From: an uncultured Acidobacteriia bacterium | Lineage (GTDB): Bacteria > Acidobacteriota > Terriglobia > Bryobacterales > Bryobacteraceae | DNA: 36,753 nucleotides | Assembly (NCBI GenBank): GCA_903929755.1 | Contig: CAIYVZ010000032.1 | Location: forward strand, 1 to 36,753 | Reading direction: 5' to 3' | Part shown: in pieces, positions 1-7,281 of the stretch | Layout: each line of letters begins with the position of its first letter | How positions within the stretch are numbered: position 1 is the stretch's first letter | The notes under the pieces: generated by a model | The model's database searches: none | Told to the model about the DNA's origin: nothing | Seen by the model: only the letters and a program-made list of their open reading frames with translations | Translations under genes and position numbers: made by a program

Positions 1-59
1 TCCCCGCTTGTCGAGCTTGTTTGCTCTCAGCGGCACATGCAAAGGCACACCGCATTACC

Positions 60-629
60 TCAAAACCCAAACGGAAAGGACTTCCCCGCTCCACGCCTCG
101 TCAGCCCCCGCTCAGGCTCATCCTTCGATGAGAATATGCTCAGACCGACCAGCAGCAGAGCCCAGGACACTCCGGACAGCAGACCCACCACGTTGGCAGG
201 CGCGGAAGCAGCCACACCTGTCCCCGACCCCATCAGCAGCAGGACAATCCCCGTCCCCACGCACCCAAACACGCCTAAATCCCTGAGCCCGGCTTTCTCT
301 TTCAAGATGAGAGGCCCCAGGAACAGGAGGTAGACGGGCGCAGTCGCCTGCAGGAAGATGGCGTTTGCCGCCGGGCCCAGCTTATTCGCCACCACGAACG
401 TAATCACGGTAGACGCGTACGCGACACCGGTAACGGCGGCCCGCCAGGTCCAGCCGCGCCTCGCTTCCGGCAGGAAACAGAGCAGGGCCACGGCTGCAAT
501 CGCGCTGCGAACGCTCGCTAAAGGCCAGGTGCCCAGAGAGCACGCTTTGATAGCCGCGCCCCCGGTTGAGAACAGCAATGCGGCCGCCACCAGCTCCAGG
601 CGGACGCGTACTTCGAAAGAAATTTTCAA
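60..629 (-). CDS. EamA/DMT-family transporter, N-terminal half (frame ends early)
   Basis: The product is a very hydrophobic 189-residue protein resembling the first five to six membrane segments of drug/metabolite (EamA) transporters. It shows the typical opening FSTGGAAIKA and the segment NKLGPAANAIFLQATAPVYLLFLGPLILKE. Family members are usually near 290 residues with ten helices. This frame stops after a short polar tail (DEPERGLTRRG...), where the second EamA repeat should begin. The stop is only 59 bases from the window edge, so a frameshifted full gene, a pseudogene or a sequence error cannot be separated here. The first codon is TTG with an AGGA close upstream; an internal GTG could also serve. 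The substrate is unknown. Confidence 0.6.
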   Translation of the reverse strand: MKISFEVRVRLELVAAALLFSTGGAAIKACSLGTWPLASVRSAIAAVALLCFLPEARRGWTWRAAVTGVAYASTVITFVVANKLGPAANAIFLQATAPVYLLFLGPLILKEKAGLRDLGVFGCVGTGIVLLLMGSGTGVAASAPANVVGLLSGVSWALLLVGLSIFSSKDEPERGLTRRGAGKSFPFGF

Positions 630-699
630 TTCCTGAGGGTAACCCGAATACCATGGAATAAGGAACCCAATTTTTCAGCGGATTCCTTCTAACCTGCCT

Positions 700-1614
700 G
701 TGCGCCTCGCCTTCGAAAGACCCGACCCTTCCGCGCTCGTTGAGCCGATAGAGGCTCGCGTTCGGCGCTGGCGTCCCACCATTCGTTACCTGTCACAGAC
801 GGAAGTTCACGTCTATGCGCTGGCCATCGCCGCCAGCGTTCTGCTCAGCTTTTTCCCGTTCCTGATCGTGATGCTGACGCTGCTGCGGAACTTCTTCCAC
901 TTTCCGGCGGCGGAACGGGCGCTGGTACTGGCGCTGGGCGATTACTTTCCTGGAGATATGGGCGCTTTCATTGTGCGCAACCTGACCAAGGTAAACCACG
1001 GTCGTTTCCAGATGACGTCGGTCATCCTGCTGCTGTTCACCGCCAACGGAATTTTCGAGCCGCTGGAAGTGGCGTTGAACCGCGCCTGGGGCGTGACACA
1101 AAACCGCAGCTACCTGAAGAATCAGATTTTGAGCTTTATTTTGATCGTGGTCTGCGGTGGCATGGCTCTCGGCTCGGTGCTGCTGACTGCGGTAAACCAG
1201 AGCTTTGTGGCCGGCGAGTATGGCGCGCGGGCGATTCCATCGTGGGTCTCCATTGTCGTCTTCCGGCTGGCGGCCATCCCGATCACTGTCCTGTCTTTAG
1301 TTCTGATGTACTGGGCTCTGCCCAATCGCAGGGTCCCGGTTCGCCACGTGGTTCCGGCCGCCACCATGGTCGGCCTCGGCATCGAGTGCATGAAGTACAT
1401 TTTCCTGTTCGCGTGGCCGTGGCTGAATCGCAAATTCGCCAATGAATATGGGCCTTTCAAAGATTCAGTCTCGCTACTGGTATTCGCCATGCTGACCTCG
1501 TTTGTGGTTTTGGCAGGGGCGGAATGGTCATCACGGCTGGCTGGCGAGGATGCCGGATCGGCCAGCCCCCCGGACCGTCCCACCAGACTCGGCCAAATCG
1601 TTTCCTGGGATTAG
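700..1614 (+). CDS. YihY/BrkB-family inner membrane protein
   Basis: The 304-residue protein has about six hydrophobic segments and the features of the YihY/virulence factor BrkB family. These include the early ALAIAASVLLSFFPFLIVML segment, the ILLLFTANGIFEPLEVALNRAWGV motif and the closing KDSVSLLVFAMLTSFVVLAGAEWSSRL helix. Family members are near 280-300 residues, so it looks complete. They were once annotated as RNase BN, but that assignment has been withdrawn and the molecular role is uncertain. The start is a GTG without a clear ribosome-binding site. It is divergent from the transporter fragment, with about 70 bp between them. Confidence 0.8.
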   Translation: MRLAFERPDPSALVEPIEARVRRWRPTIRYLSQTEVHVYALAIAASVLLSFFPFLIVMLTLLRNFFHFPAAERALVLALGDYFPGDMGAFIVRNLTKVNHGRFQMTSVILLLFTANGIFEPLEVALNRAWGVTQNRSYLKNQILSFILIVVCGGMALGSVLLTAVNQSFVAGEYGARAIPSWVSIVVFRLAAIPITVLSLVLMYWALPNRRVPVRHVVPAATMVGLGIECMKYIFLFAWPWLNRKFANEYGPFKDSVSLLVFAMLTSFVVLAGAEWSSRLAGEDAGSASPPDRPTRLGQIVSWD

Positions 1615-1620
1615 CCTGCC

Positions 1621-1633
1621 GGGGCGACACCCC
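1621..1633. repeat. short GGGG/CCCC stem-loop
   Basis: GGGG, a five-base loop and CCCC lie just after the stop codon of the YihY gene. There is no following T run, so it is not a classical terminator. Comparable GGGG-loop-CCCC elements occur upstream of mqnD and of the tRNA. Confidence 0.3.
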
Positions 1634-1646
1634 TGCTTGACACAGA

Positions 1647-1678
1647 TTCACACTTTCCTGTCCCGTAGCGCATATAAA
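1647..1678 (+). promoter_or_regulatory. possible promoter of the cytochrome-like gene
   Basis: A TTCACA hexamer at 1647-1652 and TATAAA at 1673-1678 are separated by 20 bp, which is long for a vegetative sigma factor. A perfect TTGACA also occurs at 1637-1642, but it is 30 bp from the -10-like box. The site would give a leader of about 60 nt before a strong ribosome-binding site, GGAGGTG at 1731-1737. Confidence 0.3.
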
Positions 1679-1742
1679 CTAGACCTGATGGCCCCGACGG
1701 TGGATTTCGCGTCCGCGAAACGGGTCGGATGGAGGTGAAACA

Positions 1743-2297
1743 TTGCACATTATGAATAAGATGACGATAGCCGCTGTCCTCGCGGCCATGTCACTGGCCG
1801 CCCAGGCTCCGGCCCCCGGAGCACCAGCAGGACCCGCCTTTGTGAGGCCCGCCGCCTACCCGGAGCGCCCCCCGGTTGCCGTGCGCGGCGGTGAAGGTGG
1901 CCCGAACCTGCTGCGTTCCGAACTGGTTCTGAACGACAAGCGCGGCGAACTCATCGGAAAAATCGTCGCGAACGGCCAGGGTGAAATGCCCGCTATCAAG
2001 CTGAGCGACGCTGCCATTGGCGACATCGCCGATTACATCCACGCCTTCCAGTTTGGCGGCTACGACATTACCCGCAACCCGCCCCCCACCATTCTGGTTG
2101 GCGACGCCAAAGCCGGTGAACAGGCTTTCACGGTCACGCTGCGGCTCCCGAATGGCCCGGAGCAGACTTTCCGCCGGGATGGCGACACGCCCAGGGTAGT
2201 GATCAACGACCCGATGCAGGCCCACAAGCAGCTGTTCACGAAGTACCGCGACGAGGATATTCACAACCTGACGTCGTACCTGGTCACCGTAAAATAG
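1743..2297 (+). CDS. secreted cytochrome-c-like protein lacking heme-binding motifs
   Basis: The 184-residue protein has a signal peptide (residues 1-22) and segments I associate with acidobacterial two-heme cytochromes found near quinoprotein dehydrogenases. These segments are RGGEGGPNLLRSELVLND, the DIADYIHAF helix, PPTILVGDAKAGE, FRRDGDTPRV and the closing KYRDEDIHNLTSYLVTVK. No CxxCH is present; the protein has no cysteine at all. The places where heme motifs would be expected appear removed in frame: just before RGGEGG, and between DAKAGEQAF and TVTLRLPNG. The TTG start is favoured by GGAGGTG at 1731-1737; an ATG at 1752 lies too far away. The stop is one base before mqnB. It may be a decayed cytochrome or a repurposed fold. 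The family match is from memory; the missing motifs are visible in the sequence. Confidence 0.65.
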   Translation: MHIMNKMTIAAVLAAMSLAAQAPAPGAPAGPAFVRPAAYPERPPVAVRGGEGGPNLLRSELVLNDKRGELIGKIVANGQGEMPAIKLSDAAIGDIADYIHAFQFGGYDITRNPPPTILVGDAKAGEQAFTVTLRLPNGPEQTFRRDGDTPRVVINDPMQAHKQLFTKYRDEDIHNLTSYLVTVK

Positions 2298-2298
2298 C

Positions 2299-2940
2299 GT
2301 GGCGACCGAGCTGCTTATCTGCACCGCAACGTGCCTCGAAAGTTCCCTTTTAAAGACCGCCCTGCCAGAGGGCATTCCCCTGCTGGTAACGGGCGTTGGC
2401 GCGGTGAACGCGGCCTGGGCCCTCACTCGTTTTCTGGAGCGCGAAGGTGCCAAAGCGGTGGTGGTCTGCGGTATCGGCGGCGCATATCCCGGTTCGGGTC
2501 TGGCGGTTGGCGATGTCGCCTGGGCGGAGAGTGAGTGTTACGGGGATCTGGGTGCGGCCTCGCCCCAGGGATTTCTTGACATGCAGGCGATGGGCTTCCC
2601 GGTGATCGCGGGTGACGAACCGATTTACAACGTCCTGCCCGTTCAACTCGCGCCTGCGCACGCCAGCCAGGTTCGTTTTGTGACTGTCAACACGTGCACC
2701 GGAAGTGACGCCTCCGCCGAAGAACTGGCCGCCCGAACCAACGGCGCGGTGGAGAACATGGAAGGTGCGGCTATTGCCCATGTTGCGCGCTTGTATGGCA
2801 TCCCCTGCGGTGAGGTTCGCGGCATCAGCAATCCGGTGGGCAATCGCGACCGCAGCGTATGGCGTGTGAAGGATGCGGCGCTGGCCGCGCAACAGGCCCT
2901 GCTTGCGGCTATTCAAAACGGCGATTTATGCCTGCGTTGA
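2299..2940 (+). CDS. mqnB: futalosine hydrolase
   Basis: The protein is a 213-residue nucleoside-phosphorylase-fold hydrolase. In the futalosine route to menaquinone, MqnB removes the base from (aminodeoxy)futalosine to give dehypoxanthine futalosine in the cytosol. Visible family features are the early TGVGAVNAAWALTR segment, VVCGIGGAYPGSGLAVGDVAWAESE, and NGAVENMEGAAIAHVARLYGIP, which contains the ENMEGA substrate motif. RGISNPVGNRDRSVW near the end is also typical. Length matches the family. The start is GTG one base after the preceding stop, without a clear ribosome-binding site, so translation may depend on the upstream gene. mqnD is 0.7 kb downstream on the same strand, which supports the assignment. 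Confidence 0.88.
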   Translation: MATELLICTATCLESSLLKTALPEGIPLLVTGVGAVNAAWALTRFLEREGAKAVVVCGIGGAYPGSGLAVGDVAWAESECYGDLGAASPQGFLDMQAMGFPVIAGDEPIYNVLPVQLAPAHASQVRFVTVNTCTGSDASAEELAARTNGAVENMEGAAIAHVARLYGIPCGEVRGISNPVGNRDRSVWRVKDAALAAQQALLAAIQNGDLCLR

Positions 2941-2941
2941 G

Positions 2942-3541
2942 CTAAGACTGCGTTGACAGGTAAGTGCCGGTAGTGGCGTCCACCAGAATCGAGAACGTGC
3001 TGGTACCCACGCTCTCACCCCAAATGACCCGCCACACCGGCAGATTGATGTTCCGGCCCATCTCCAGGTAGTACGCAATCGGCATAGTGGGGTGCTTCTT
3101 CACGTACTCGGCACCGTGCTGCAGGGCCACTTCCAGAGCCTTTTCCGTATCAATCTGAGCTGCCGCGATGAGGAACGCCCGGTGGTCATCAGACCAATTA
3201 CTGGGTGACTCCGGAAAAATTCCCTTGCGCAGCGTTACGCTCACATCGAAAACGCAAGCCACCCAGGCGCGCTTCTGCGCCTTCGATTCCGAAGCAAACG
3301 TGACCTGCCACGCCCCCAGTTTCCCTGGCTGCGCCTTCACCTGAGCGATATCGATGCTGGAGACGTGCAAAACCTTCGCGTCGGGGGCCCAGGAACGAGC
3401 CATCCCGTATGCCTGATACAGGGCGCGCAGCCCTGTAATGGGCTCGGCGGGCTTGGCTGCCACCTTCTCTTCCGGGTCGGACCCGCACGCCGAAAGCAGC
3501 AGCGCGGCAGGTGTTAATGCGAATAGTTCGCGGCGATTCAT
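2942..3541 (-). CDS. lipoprotein of unknown function (possibly PepSY-like)
   Basis: The 199-residue protein begins MNRRELFALTPAALLLSAC. This is a lipoprotein signal with lipobox LSAC (Cys19), preceded by a twin-arginine pair. The mature part contains two alpha/beta stretches, one around TFASESKAQKRAWVACVFDVSV and one at the C-terminus (LPVWRVIWGES...STFSILVDATTGTYLS). The latter resembles the closing strand pair of PepSY/YpeB-type domains. I cannot name a function. It lies between mqnB and mqnD on the opposite strand, and its stop is one base from that of mqnB. Confidence 0.7.
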   Translation of the reverse strand: MNRRELFALTPAALLLSACGSDPEEKVAAKPAEPITGLRALYQAYGMARSWAPDAKVLHVSSIDIAQVKAQPGKLGAWQVTFASESKAQKRAWVACVFDVSVTLRKGIFPESPSNWSDDHRAFLIAAAQIDTEKALEVALQHGAEYVKKHPTMPIAYYLEMGRNINLPVWRVIWGESVGTSTFSILVDATTGTYLSTQS

Positions 3542-3615
3542 GCCCCTTCAGTGTAGCCGGGACCCGGACTCGCTTCATTTCCGCCCCACATCTTCGGCGG
3601 GGTAACCGTGAGATA

Positions 3616-3633
3616 CTGGGGGTTTCGCCCCAG
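3616..3633. repeat. CTGGGG/CCCCAG stem-loop upstream of mqnD
   Basis: A six-base-pair stem with a six-base loop containing GTTTCG sits 17 bases before the mqnD start. It directly follows a GATACT sequence (3612-3617) that could be a -10 box. No T run follows. It may affect mqnD translation or simply be a small repeat; a near-identical layout precedes the tRNA. Confidence 0.35.
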
Positions 3634-3650
3634 GAACCGACCAGGACCAC

Positions 3651-4499
3651 ATGCCGCATTCTACACCTCTTGAAATCGCTACCGCGTACAGTCCGGATTC
3701 CGATGACGCTTTCATGTTTTACGCTCTTGCCACGAAGAAACTCCGTTCTCCGATGGTGACTTTCCGGCATCAATTGTCGGATATCGAAACGCTGAACCGC
3801 AAAGCTCAGGATGGCGAGTACGACCTGACCGCCATTTCCTACCACGCTTATCCGTATGTTGCTGATAAGTATGTCCTGATGGCCGCCGGGTCCAGCATCG
3901 GTGATGGTTACGGGCCCTCTGTTGTCTCGCCCCATCCGATGGAACCTTCCGAGATTAAGGGCAAGAAAATTGCCGTACCCGGGTTGATGACGACGGCTTA
4001 TCTGGCGCTGAAGATTTTCGAGCCTGATTTTACACCCGTAGTGGTGCCGTTCGACAAAGTTCTGGAAACAGTAAATGCCGGTCTGGCCGACGCTGGCCTG
4101 ATTATCCACGAAGCGCAACTCACCTACAACAAAGAAGGTTTCCATCGCGTTCTGGATCTGGGTAAGGACTGGAAAGAGCGCCACAACCTGCCCCTGCCGC
4201 TGGGCTGCAACGTCCTGAAAAGGTCGCTTGCCCCCGACGTGAAGGTGGAATGCTGCAGGATGATGCGCGAGAGCATCCAGTACGCGCTGGACCACCACGC
4301 GGAGGCGCTGGAATACGCCATGCAGTTCGCCCGCGATACGGAACCTCGGCTGGCTGAGCAGTTCATCGGGATGTATGTGAATCACTACACTGTGGATGCC
4401 GGCGAGATCATCCCGAAAGCCGTCAAGTTGCTGTACGACAAAGGCTTTGAGGTTGGCATTATCCCGCATCGTGTAGATGTGGAATTCGCCCGCGGCTAA
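3651..4499 (+). CDS. mqnD: 1,4-dihydroxy-6-naphthoate synthase
   Basis: The 282-residue protein has a periplasmic-binding-protein fold without a signal peptide, as expected for MqnD. MqnD converts cyclic dehypoxanthine futalosine to 1,4-dihydroxy-6-naphthoate in menaquinone synthesis. Diagnostic segments are the N-terminal YSPDSDDAFMFYAL loop, YDLTAISYHAYPYV, GYGPSVVS, the KKIAVPGLMTTAYLALKIF strand-helix, DAGLIIHEAQLTY with the catalytic-type histidine, and LPLPLGCNVLKR. Length fits the family. It probably has its own promoter, because the gene before it faces the other way. mqnP and mqnE are 14 kb away in this window; mqnA and mqnC are not seen. Confidence 0.9.
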   Translation: MPHSTPLEIATAYSPDSDDAFMFYALATKKLRSPMVTFRHQLSDIETLNRKAQDGEYDLTAISYHAYPYVADKYVLMAAGSSIGDGYGPSVVSPHPMEPSEIKGKKIAVPGLMTTAYLALKIFEPDFTPVVVPFDKVLETVNAGLADAGLIIHEAQLTYNKEGFHRVLDLGKDWKERHNLPLPLGCNVLKRSLAPDVKVECCRMMRESIQYALDHHAEALEYAMQFARDTEPRLAEQFIGMYVNHYTVDAGEIIPKAVKLLYDKGFEVGIIPHRVDVEFARG

Positions 4500-4585
4500 G
4501 CGCGGACGACAAAACCCGAACGACCCCAATTTTTGTGTAACGCTTCGCGGCACCATACAAGCGGCGCACGGCTCCCGTATCATGG

Positions 4586-5854
4586 ATGCAGATGCGCTGT
4601 TTACCCTTTATTCTGTTGTTTTCCCTGACTACTGCGTTTGCGCAGAAGCCGAAAGATGTTCGGCTTGCCGCGAAACCGGGGGCATCCGCCATCCCCGTAG
4701 TTGCACAATATCTGAACAGCTCAGACGCAGACACTCGCGCCGAAGCCGTCCGCCAGCTCACCCTGATCGGTGGCAAAGAGACCATTGACCCCCTGATCAA
4801 GGCCACAGCGGACCCCGACGCCGAGGTGCAAATCCGCGCAACCGATGGCCTGGTGAATTATTATTCACCAGGTTACGTGAAGCAGGGTCTCGCTTCCACG
4901 ATTAACCGTGCCGGGTCGGTGATCAAGACCAAATTCAGCGACACCAACACCCAGACGATTGACACGTTTGTGATCGTTCGGCCCGACGTGATCACCGCCA
5001 TCGGCAAGGTCTCGAGCGGCGGCATGGGCATGGACTCACGCGCCAACGGTTGCCGCGCCCTGGGCATTCTGCGGGGCCAAACGGCGATGGATGACCTGAT
5101 TGCGGCCCTCCGGACCAAAGATACCCGGGTGATGTACGAAGCGCTGATCGCCATTCAGAAGATTCGCGACACCTCGGCGGGGCCGCGAGTCGCTTACCTC
5201 GTTCGGGACCTGGACGACAAAGTACAGTCCGCGGCCATCGAGACCGTCGGCCTGCTCAGGACCAGGGAGGCGCTGCCAGCGTTGCGCGGCATTATCGCCA
5301 GCCCCCGCAATAAGAATGCAGAGCGTTCGGCCGTATCGGCGCTGGCCCTCATGCCGGAAGCGACCGACAACAAGATCCTGGAGGCCTATCTGGACTCAAA
5401 AGACGATAAGCTGCGGGCGAGCGCGACCGAAGGTCTGGGCCGGATACAGAGCAATGAGTTGAAAACGGCTATCGAAAAAGTTTGGAAAGAAGATGAAAAG
5501 ATGCTGCCGCGGCTGGCGGCTGCCTTTGGGCTGGTCCTGAACGGCGAACTGGCCAGCACGGGCGAAGCTCCGCTCCGTTATCTGATCAATACGTTGAATT
5601 CGGGGAACTACAAGGATGTGGCCGTGGCGTACTTGTATGAAGCTGCGCGGGACCAAAAAGTGGCGCAGGCACTGTACGGACCACTGGAGCAGGGAACGAA
5701 GGCGGAGAAGATACAACTCTCCCGCGTGCTTGGAGCGAGCGGTGACCCGGACGCAGTAGCTGTTTTGGAGAAAACGAGCCGGGATTCGGACGCCGAGATC
5801 GCGCAGGAAGGTCTGCGGGCCCTGAGAACTCTCAGGGCCCGCCTGAAAATCTGA
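4586..5854 (+). CDS. secreted HEAT-repeat protein
   Basis: The 422-residue protein has an N-terminal signal peptide ending near AFAQ (residues 1-20). The rest is almost entirely alpha-helical HEAT/PBS-lyase-type repeats. Recurrent patterns include DADTRAEAVRQLTLIGG, DPDAEVQIRATDGLV, DDKVQSAAIETVGLL, RNAERSAVSALALM-like units, KLRASATEGLGRI and DAEIAQEGLRALRTL. Such solenoids act as protein-binding scaffolds, and the partner is unknown. Two ATG codons six bases apart (4586 and 4592) could start it; a -10-like TATCAT at 4578 lies immediately upstream. The final codons overlap a perfect inverted repeat at 5815-5842. Confidence 0.8.
   Translation: MQMRCLPFILLFSLTTAFAQKPKDVRLAAKPGASAIPVVAQYLNSSDADTRAEAVRQLTLIGGKETIDPLIKATADPDAEVQIRATDGLVNYYSPGYVKQGLASTINRAGSVIKTKFSDTNTQTIDTFVIVRPDVITAIGKVSSGGMGMDSRANGCRALGILRGQTAMDDLIAALRTKDTRVMYEALIAIQKIRDTSAGPRVAYLVRDLDDKVQSAAIETVGLLRTREALPALRGIIASPRNKNAERSAVSALALMPEATDNKILEAYLDSKDDKLRASATEGLGRIQSNELKTAIEKVWKEDEKMLPRLAAAFGLVLNGELASTGEAPLRYLINTLNSGNYKDVAVAYLYEAARDQKVAQALYGPLEQGTKAEKIQLSRVLGASGDPDAVAVLEKTSRDSDAEIAQEGLRALRTLRARLKI
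5815..5842. terminator. perfect 13-bp inverted repeat at a convergent gene junction
   Basis: GCGGGCCCTGAGA and its exact complement are separated by two bases, giving a very stable hairpin. It lies inside the last codons of the HEAT-repeat gene. A pyrimidine-rich stretch (TTCTTTTTCT) begins about 18 bases after the stem rather than directly after it. It probably ends or stabilises the rightward transcript and may also limit leftward read-through. It encodes the repeat protein's ARALRTLRARLKI-like tail, so it is both coding and structural. Confidence 0.55.
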
Positions 5855-5855
5855 A

Positions 5856-6065
5856 CTACTTCTTTTTCTGCTGCTTCTGCTGACCGACGCGAACCTTATT
5901 CATCGCAGCCTTGGCATCGCCAAAAGCTTTGTGGTCATGACGCGAAACAGCGTCAGCCAGATAAGAATCAACATTGGCGTCGCGAGGCAGAACTGCCATC
6001 AGCGTAAATGAATCATTGCAGGTAGGACAGTAGGGGCGGAAGCGCTTAACGTTCGGAATTGCCAT
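5856..6065 (-). CDS. small Cys-pair protein with lysine-rich tail
   Basis: The predicted product is 69 residues. It contains one CPTC knuckle (residues 13-16, RPYCPTCNDSF), a His-Asp-His stretch and a Q/K-rich end (GQQKQQKKK). A single CxxC is half of a zinc ribbon, so it could bind metal as a dimer or together with its histidines. Its ATG lies 36 bp upstream of the HDOD gene's stop codon side, and both genes read leftward. No ribosome-binding site is obvious. The function is unknown. Confidence 0.55.
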   Translation of the reverse strand: MAIPNVKRFRPYCPTCNDSFTLMAVLPRDANVDSYLADAVSRHDHKAFGDAKAAMNKVRVGQQKQQKKK

Positions 6066-6100
6066 AACAGGTCGATTTTAGCAGATGCGCCTCAGTTAAA

Positions 6101-7189
6101 TCATCCTGTTCGCCGAAGTGTTTGTCCGTACAGTGCAGAAATAGCTTCCAGGACGTGCTCCGGAGTGATTCCAGCCACATCGTGGCTCACCTGCCGGCGA
6201 AGAGGACTCCAGAGATCTTCGCTGTCTTTCTCACTTAGATTGGCGGCCAGATCTTCAGCCACAAACAAAATGTGGGCGAGCGTGGCGTTTTCCCCCAGGG
6301 CCTCGGGCCGATGGTGGAACGCCACGGCGTCAATCAGCTCCTGCGGGAGTTCCCAGGAAGCCAGCAACTGTGCGCCCCTTGCCGCGTGGTCTATCCCCCG
6401 AACCAAAGTTTCGGCGTAGATCAGCGGGAACCCAGCGGCCAGCCAGCTTCCCTCCAGAACCTGTTCATGAACCGAGCCCCGCAGAAATACCAGGCGCCCA
6501 ATGTCATGCAGCAGGCCCGCCGAGTAGGCGACACCGGGGTCCAGCCCACTCTGGCGCGCCAGTTCACAGGCCAGTTCCGCCACCTGCCGGGAATGCGCCC
6601 AGAGGTCCTGCAGGGGGCGCGAGGCGAAAAGAACCTGGAAACAGGCCGCGATCAGGGTCTTGTAAGCTTCCGGGATACCGATCCGCTGGATCGCATCCGA
6701 TAAACGCGTTATCTGAAACCGAGACCCGAACATAGCGGAATTCGCCGCTCCCAATACCCGTGCGGTTAGCACCTGATCGGAAGCCGCCAGCGACTCCAGT
6801 TGCCCAACCGTGGCGAATTCTTCCCGTATTTTCAACAGCTTCAGGGCTGCGACCGGCAGAACCGGGAGTTGTGTGGGCGTGGCTGACTGCACGCCGGCCG
6901 GGGCTGAGAGTCGCCGGAGAGCCGCCTGCACACGGCCCCACCGCGACGTGGCTGGCTCCCTGTCTTCGAAATATTGCGCCAGCGCTTCGGCTACAGTGAG
7001 ACCTTCCAGCGCGGAAAACTCCGCTGCAACGTCCAGCGACTCACAGACTTCCAGAATCAGTTCCGGCGCCTCACGTCGAAGCGAGGGATCCAGCACAAGC
7101 ACCTGCGCGGCCAGAGCTTCAATACGCTGCTTCCGGCCAACTGCCTGATTCTGCTTTACTGCGATGGGATTCAATGTTGGGGCTGGCAA
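6101..7189 (-). CDS. HDOD-domain protein
   Basis: The protein has 362 residues. An N-terminal helical region of about 90 residues precedes an HDOD domain (about 95-300): LPVLPVAALKLLKI, DQVLTARVLGAANSAMFG, AIQRIGIPEAYKTL, LLHDIGRLVFL with the HD pair, and AVAFHHRPE. HDOD proteins are HD-superfamily relatives usually lacking phosphodiesterase activity, and they act in signalling and motility control. This copy retains the HD pair and an HH further on. The TTG start is supported by GGAG six bases upstream (ACGGAGAACCAC before TTG). No partner regulator is adjacent. Confidence 0.8.
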   Translation of the reverse strand: MPAPTLNPIAVKQNQAVGRKQRIEALAAQVLVLDPSLRREAPELILEVCESLDVAAEFSALEGLTVAEALAQYFEDREPATSRWGRVQAALRRLSAPAGVQSATPTQLPVLPVAALKLLKIREEFATVGQLESLAASDQVLTARVLGAANSAMFGSRFQITRLSDAIQRIGIPEAYKTLIAACFQVLFASRPLQDLWAHSRQVAELACELARQSGLDPGVAYSAGLLHDIGRLVFLRGSVHEQVLEGSWLAAGFPLIYAETLVRGIDHAARGAQLLASWELPQELIDAVAFHHRPEALGENATLAHILFVAEDLAANLSEKDSEDLWSPLRRQVSHDVAGITPEHVLEAISALYGQTLRRTG

Positions 7190-7281
7190 GTGGTTCTCCG
7201 TTTCTCCACTTGTTCTATCGGCAGTGCCGGGAAAAGTTTTAGGAAAAATCGAAAATAAATTTCAGGGAACGAATTTGGAGC

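Noticed and set aside
1637-1642. Perfect TTGACA as the -35 box of the cytochrome-like gene.
   Set aside because: No -10 box occurs at a normal distance; the nearest TATAAA is 30 bp away.
3198-4583. A 461-codon minus-strand open frame opposite mqnD.
   Set aside because: It overlaps mqnD and the lipoprotein gene in other frames and its sequence is low-quality, basic and motif-free.
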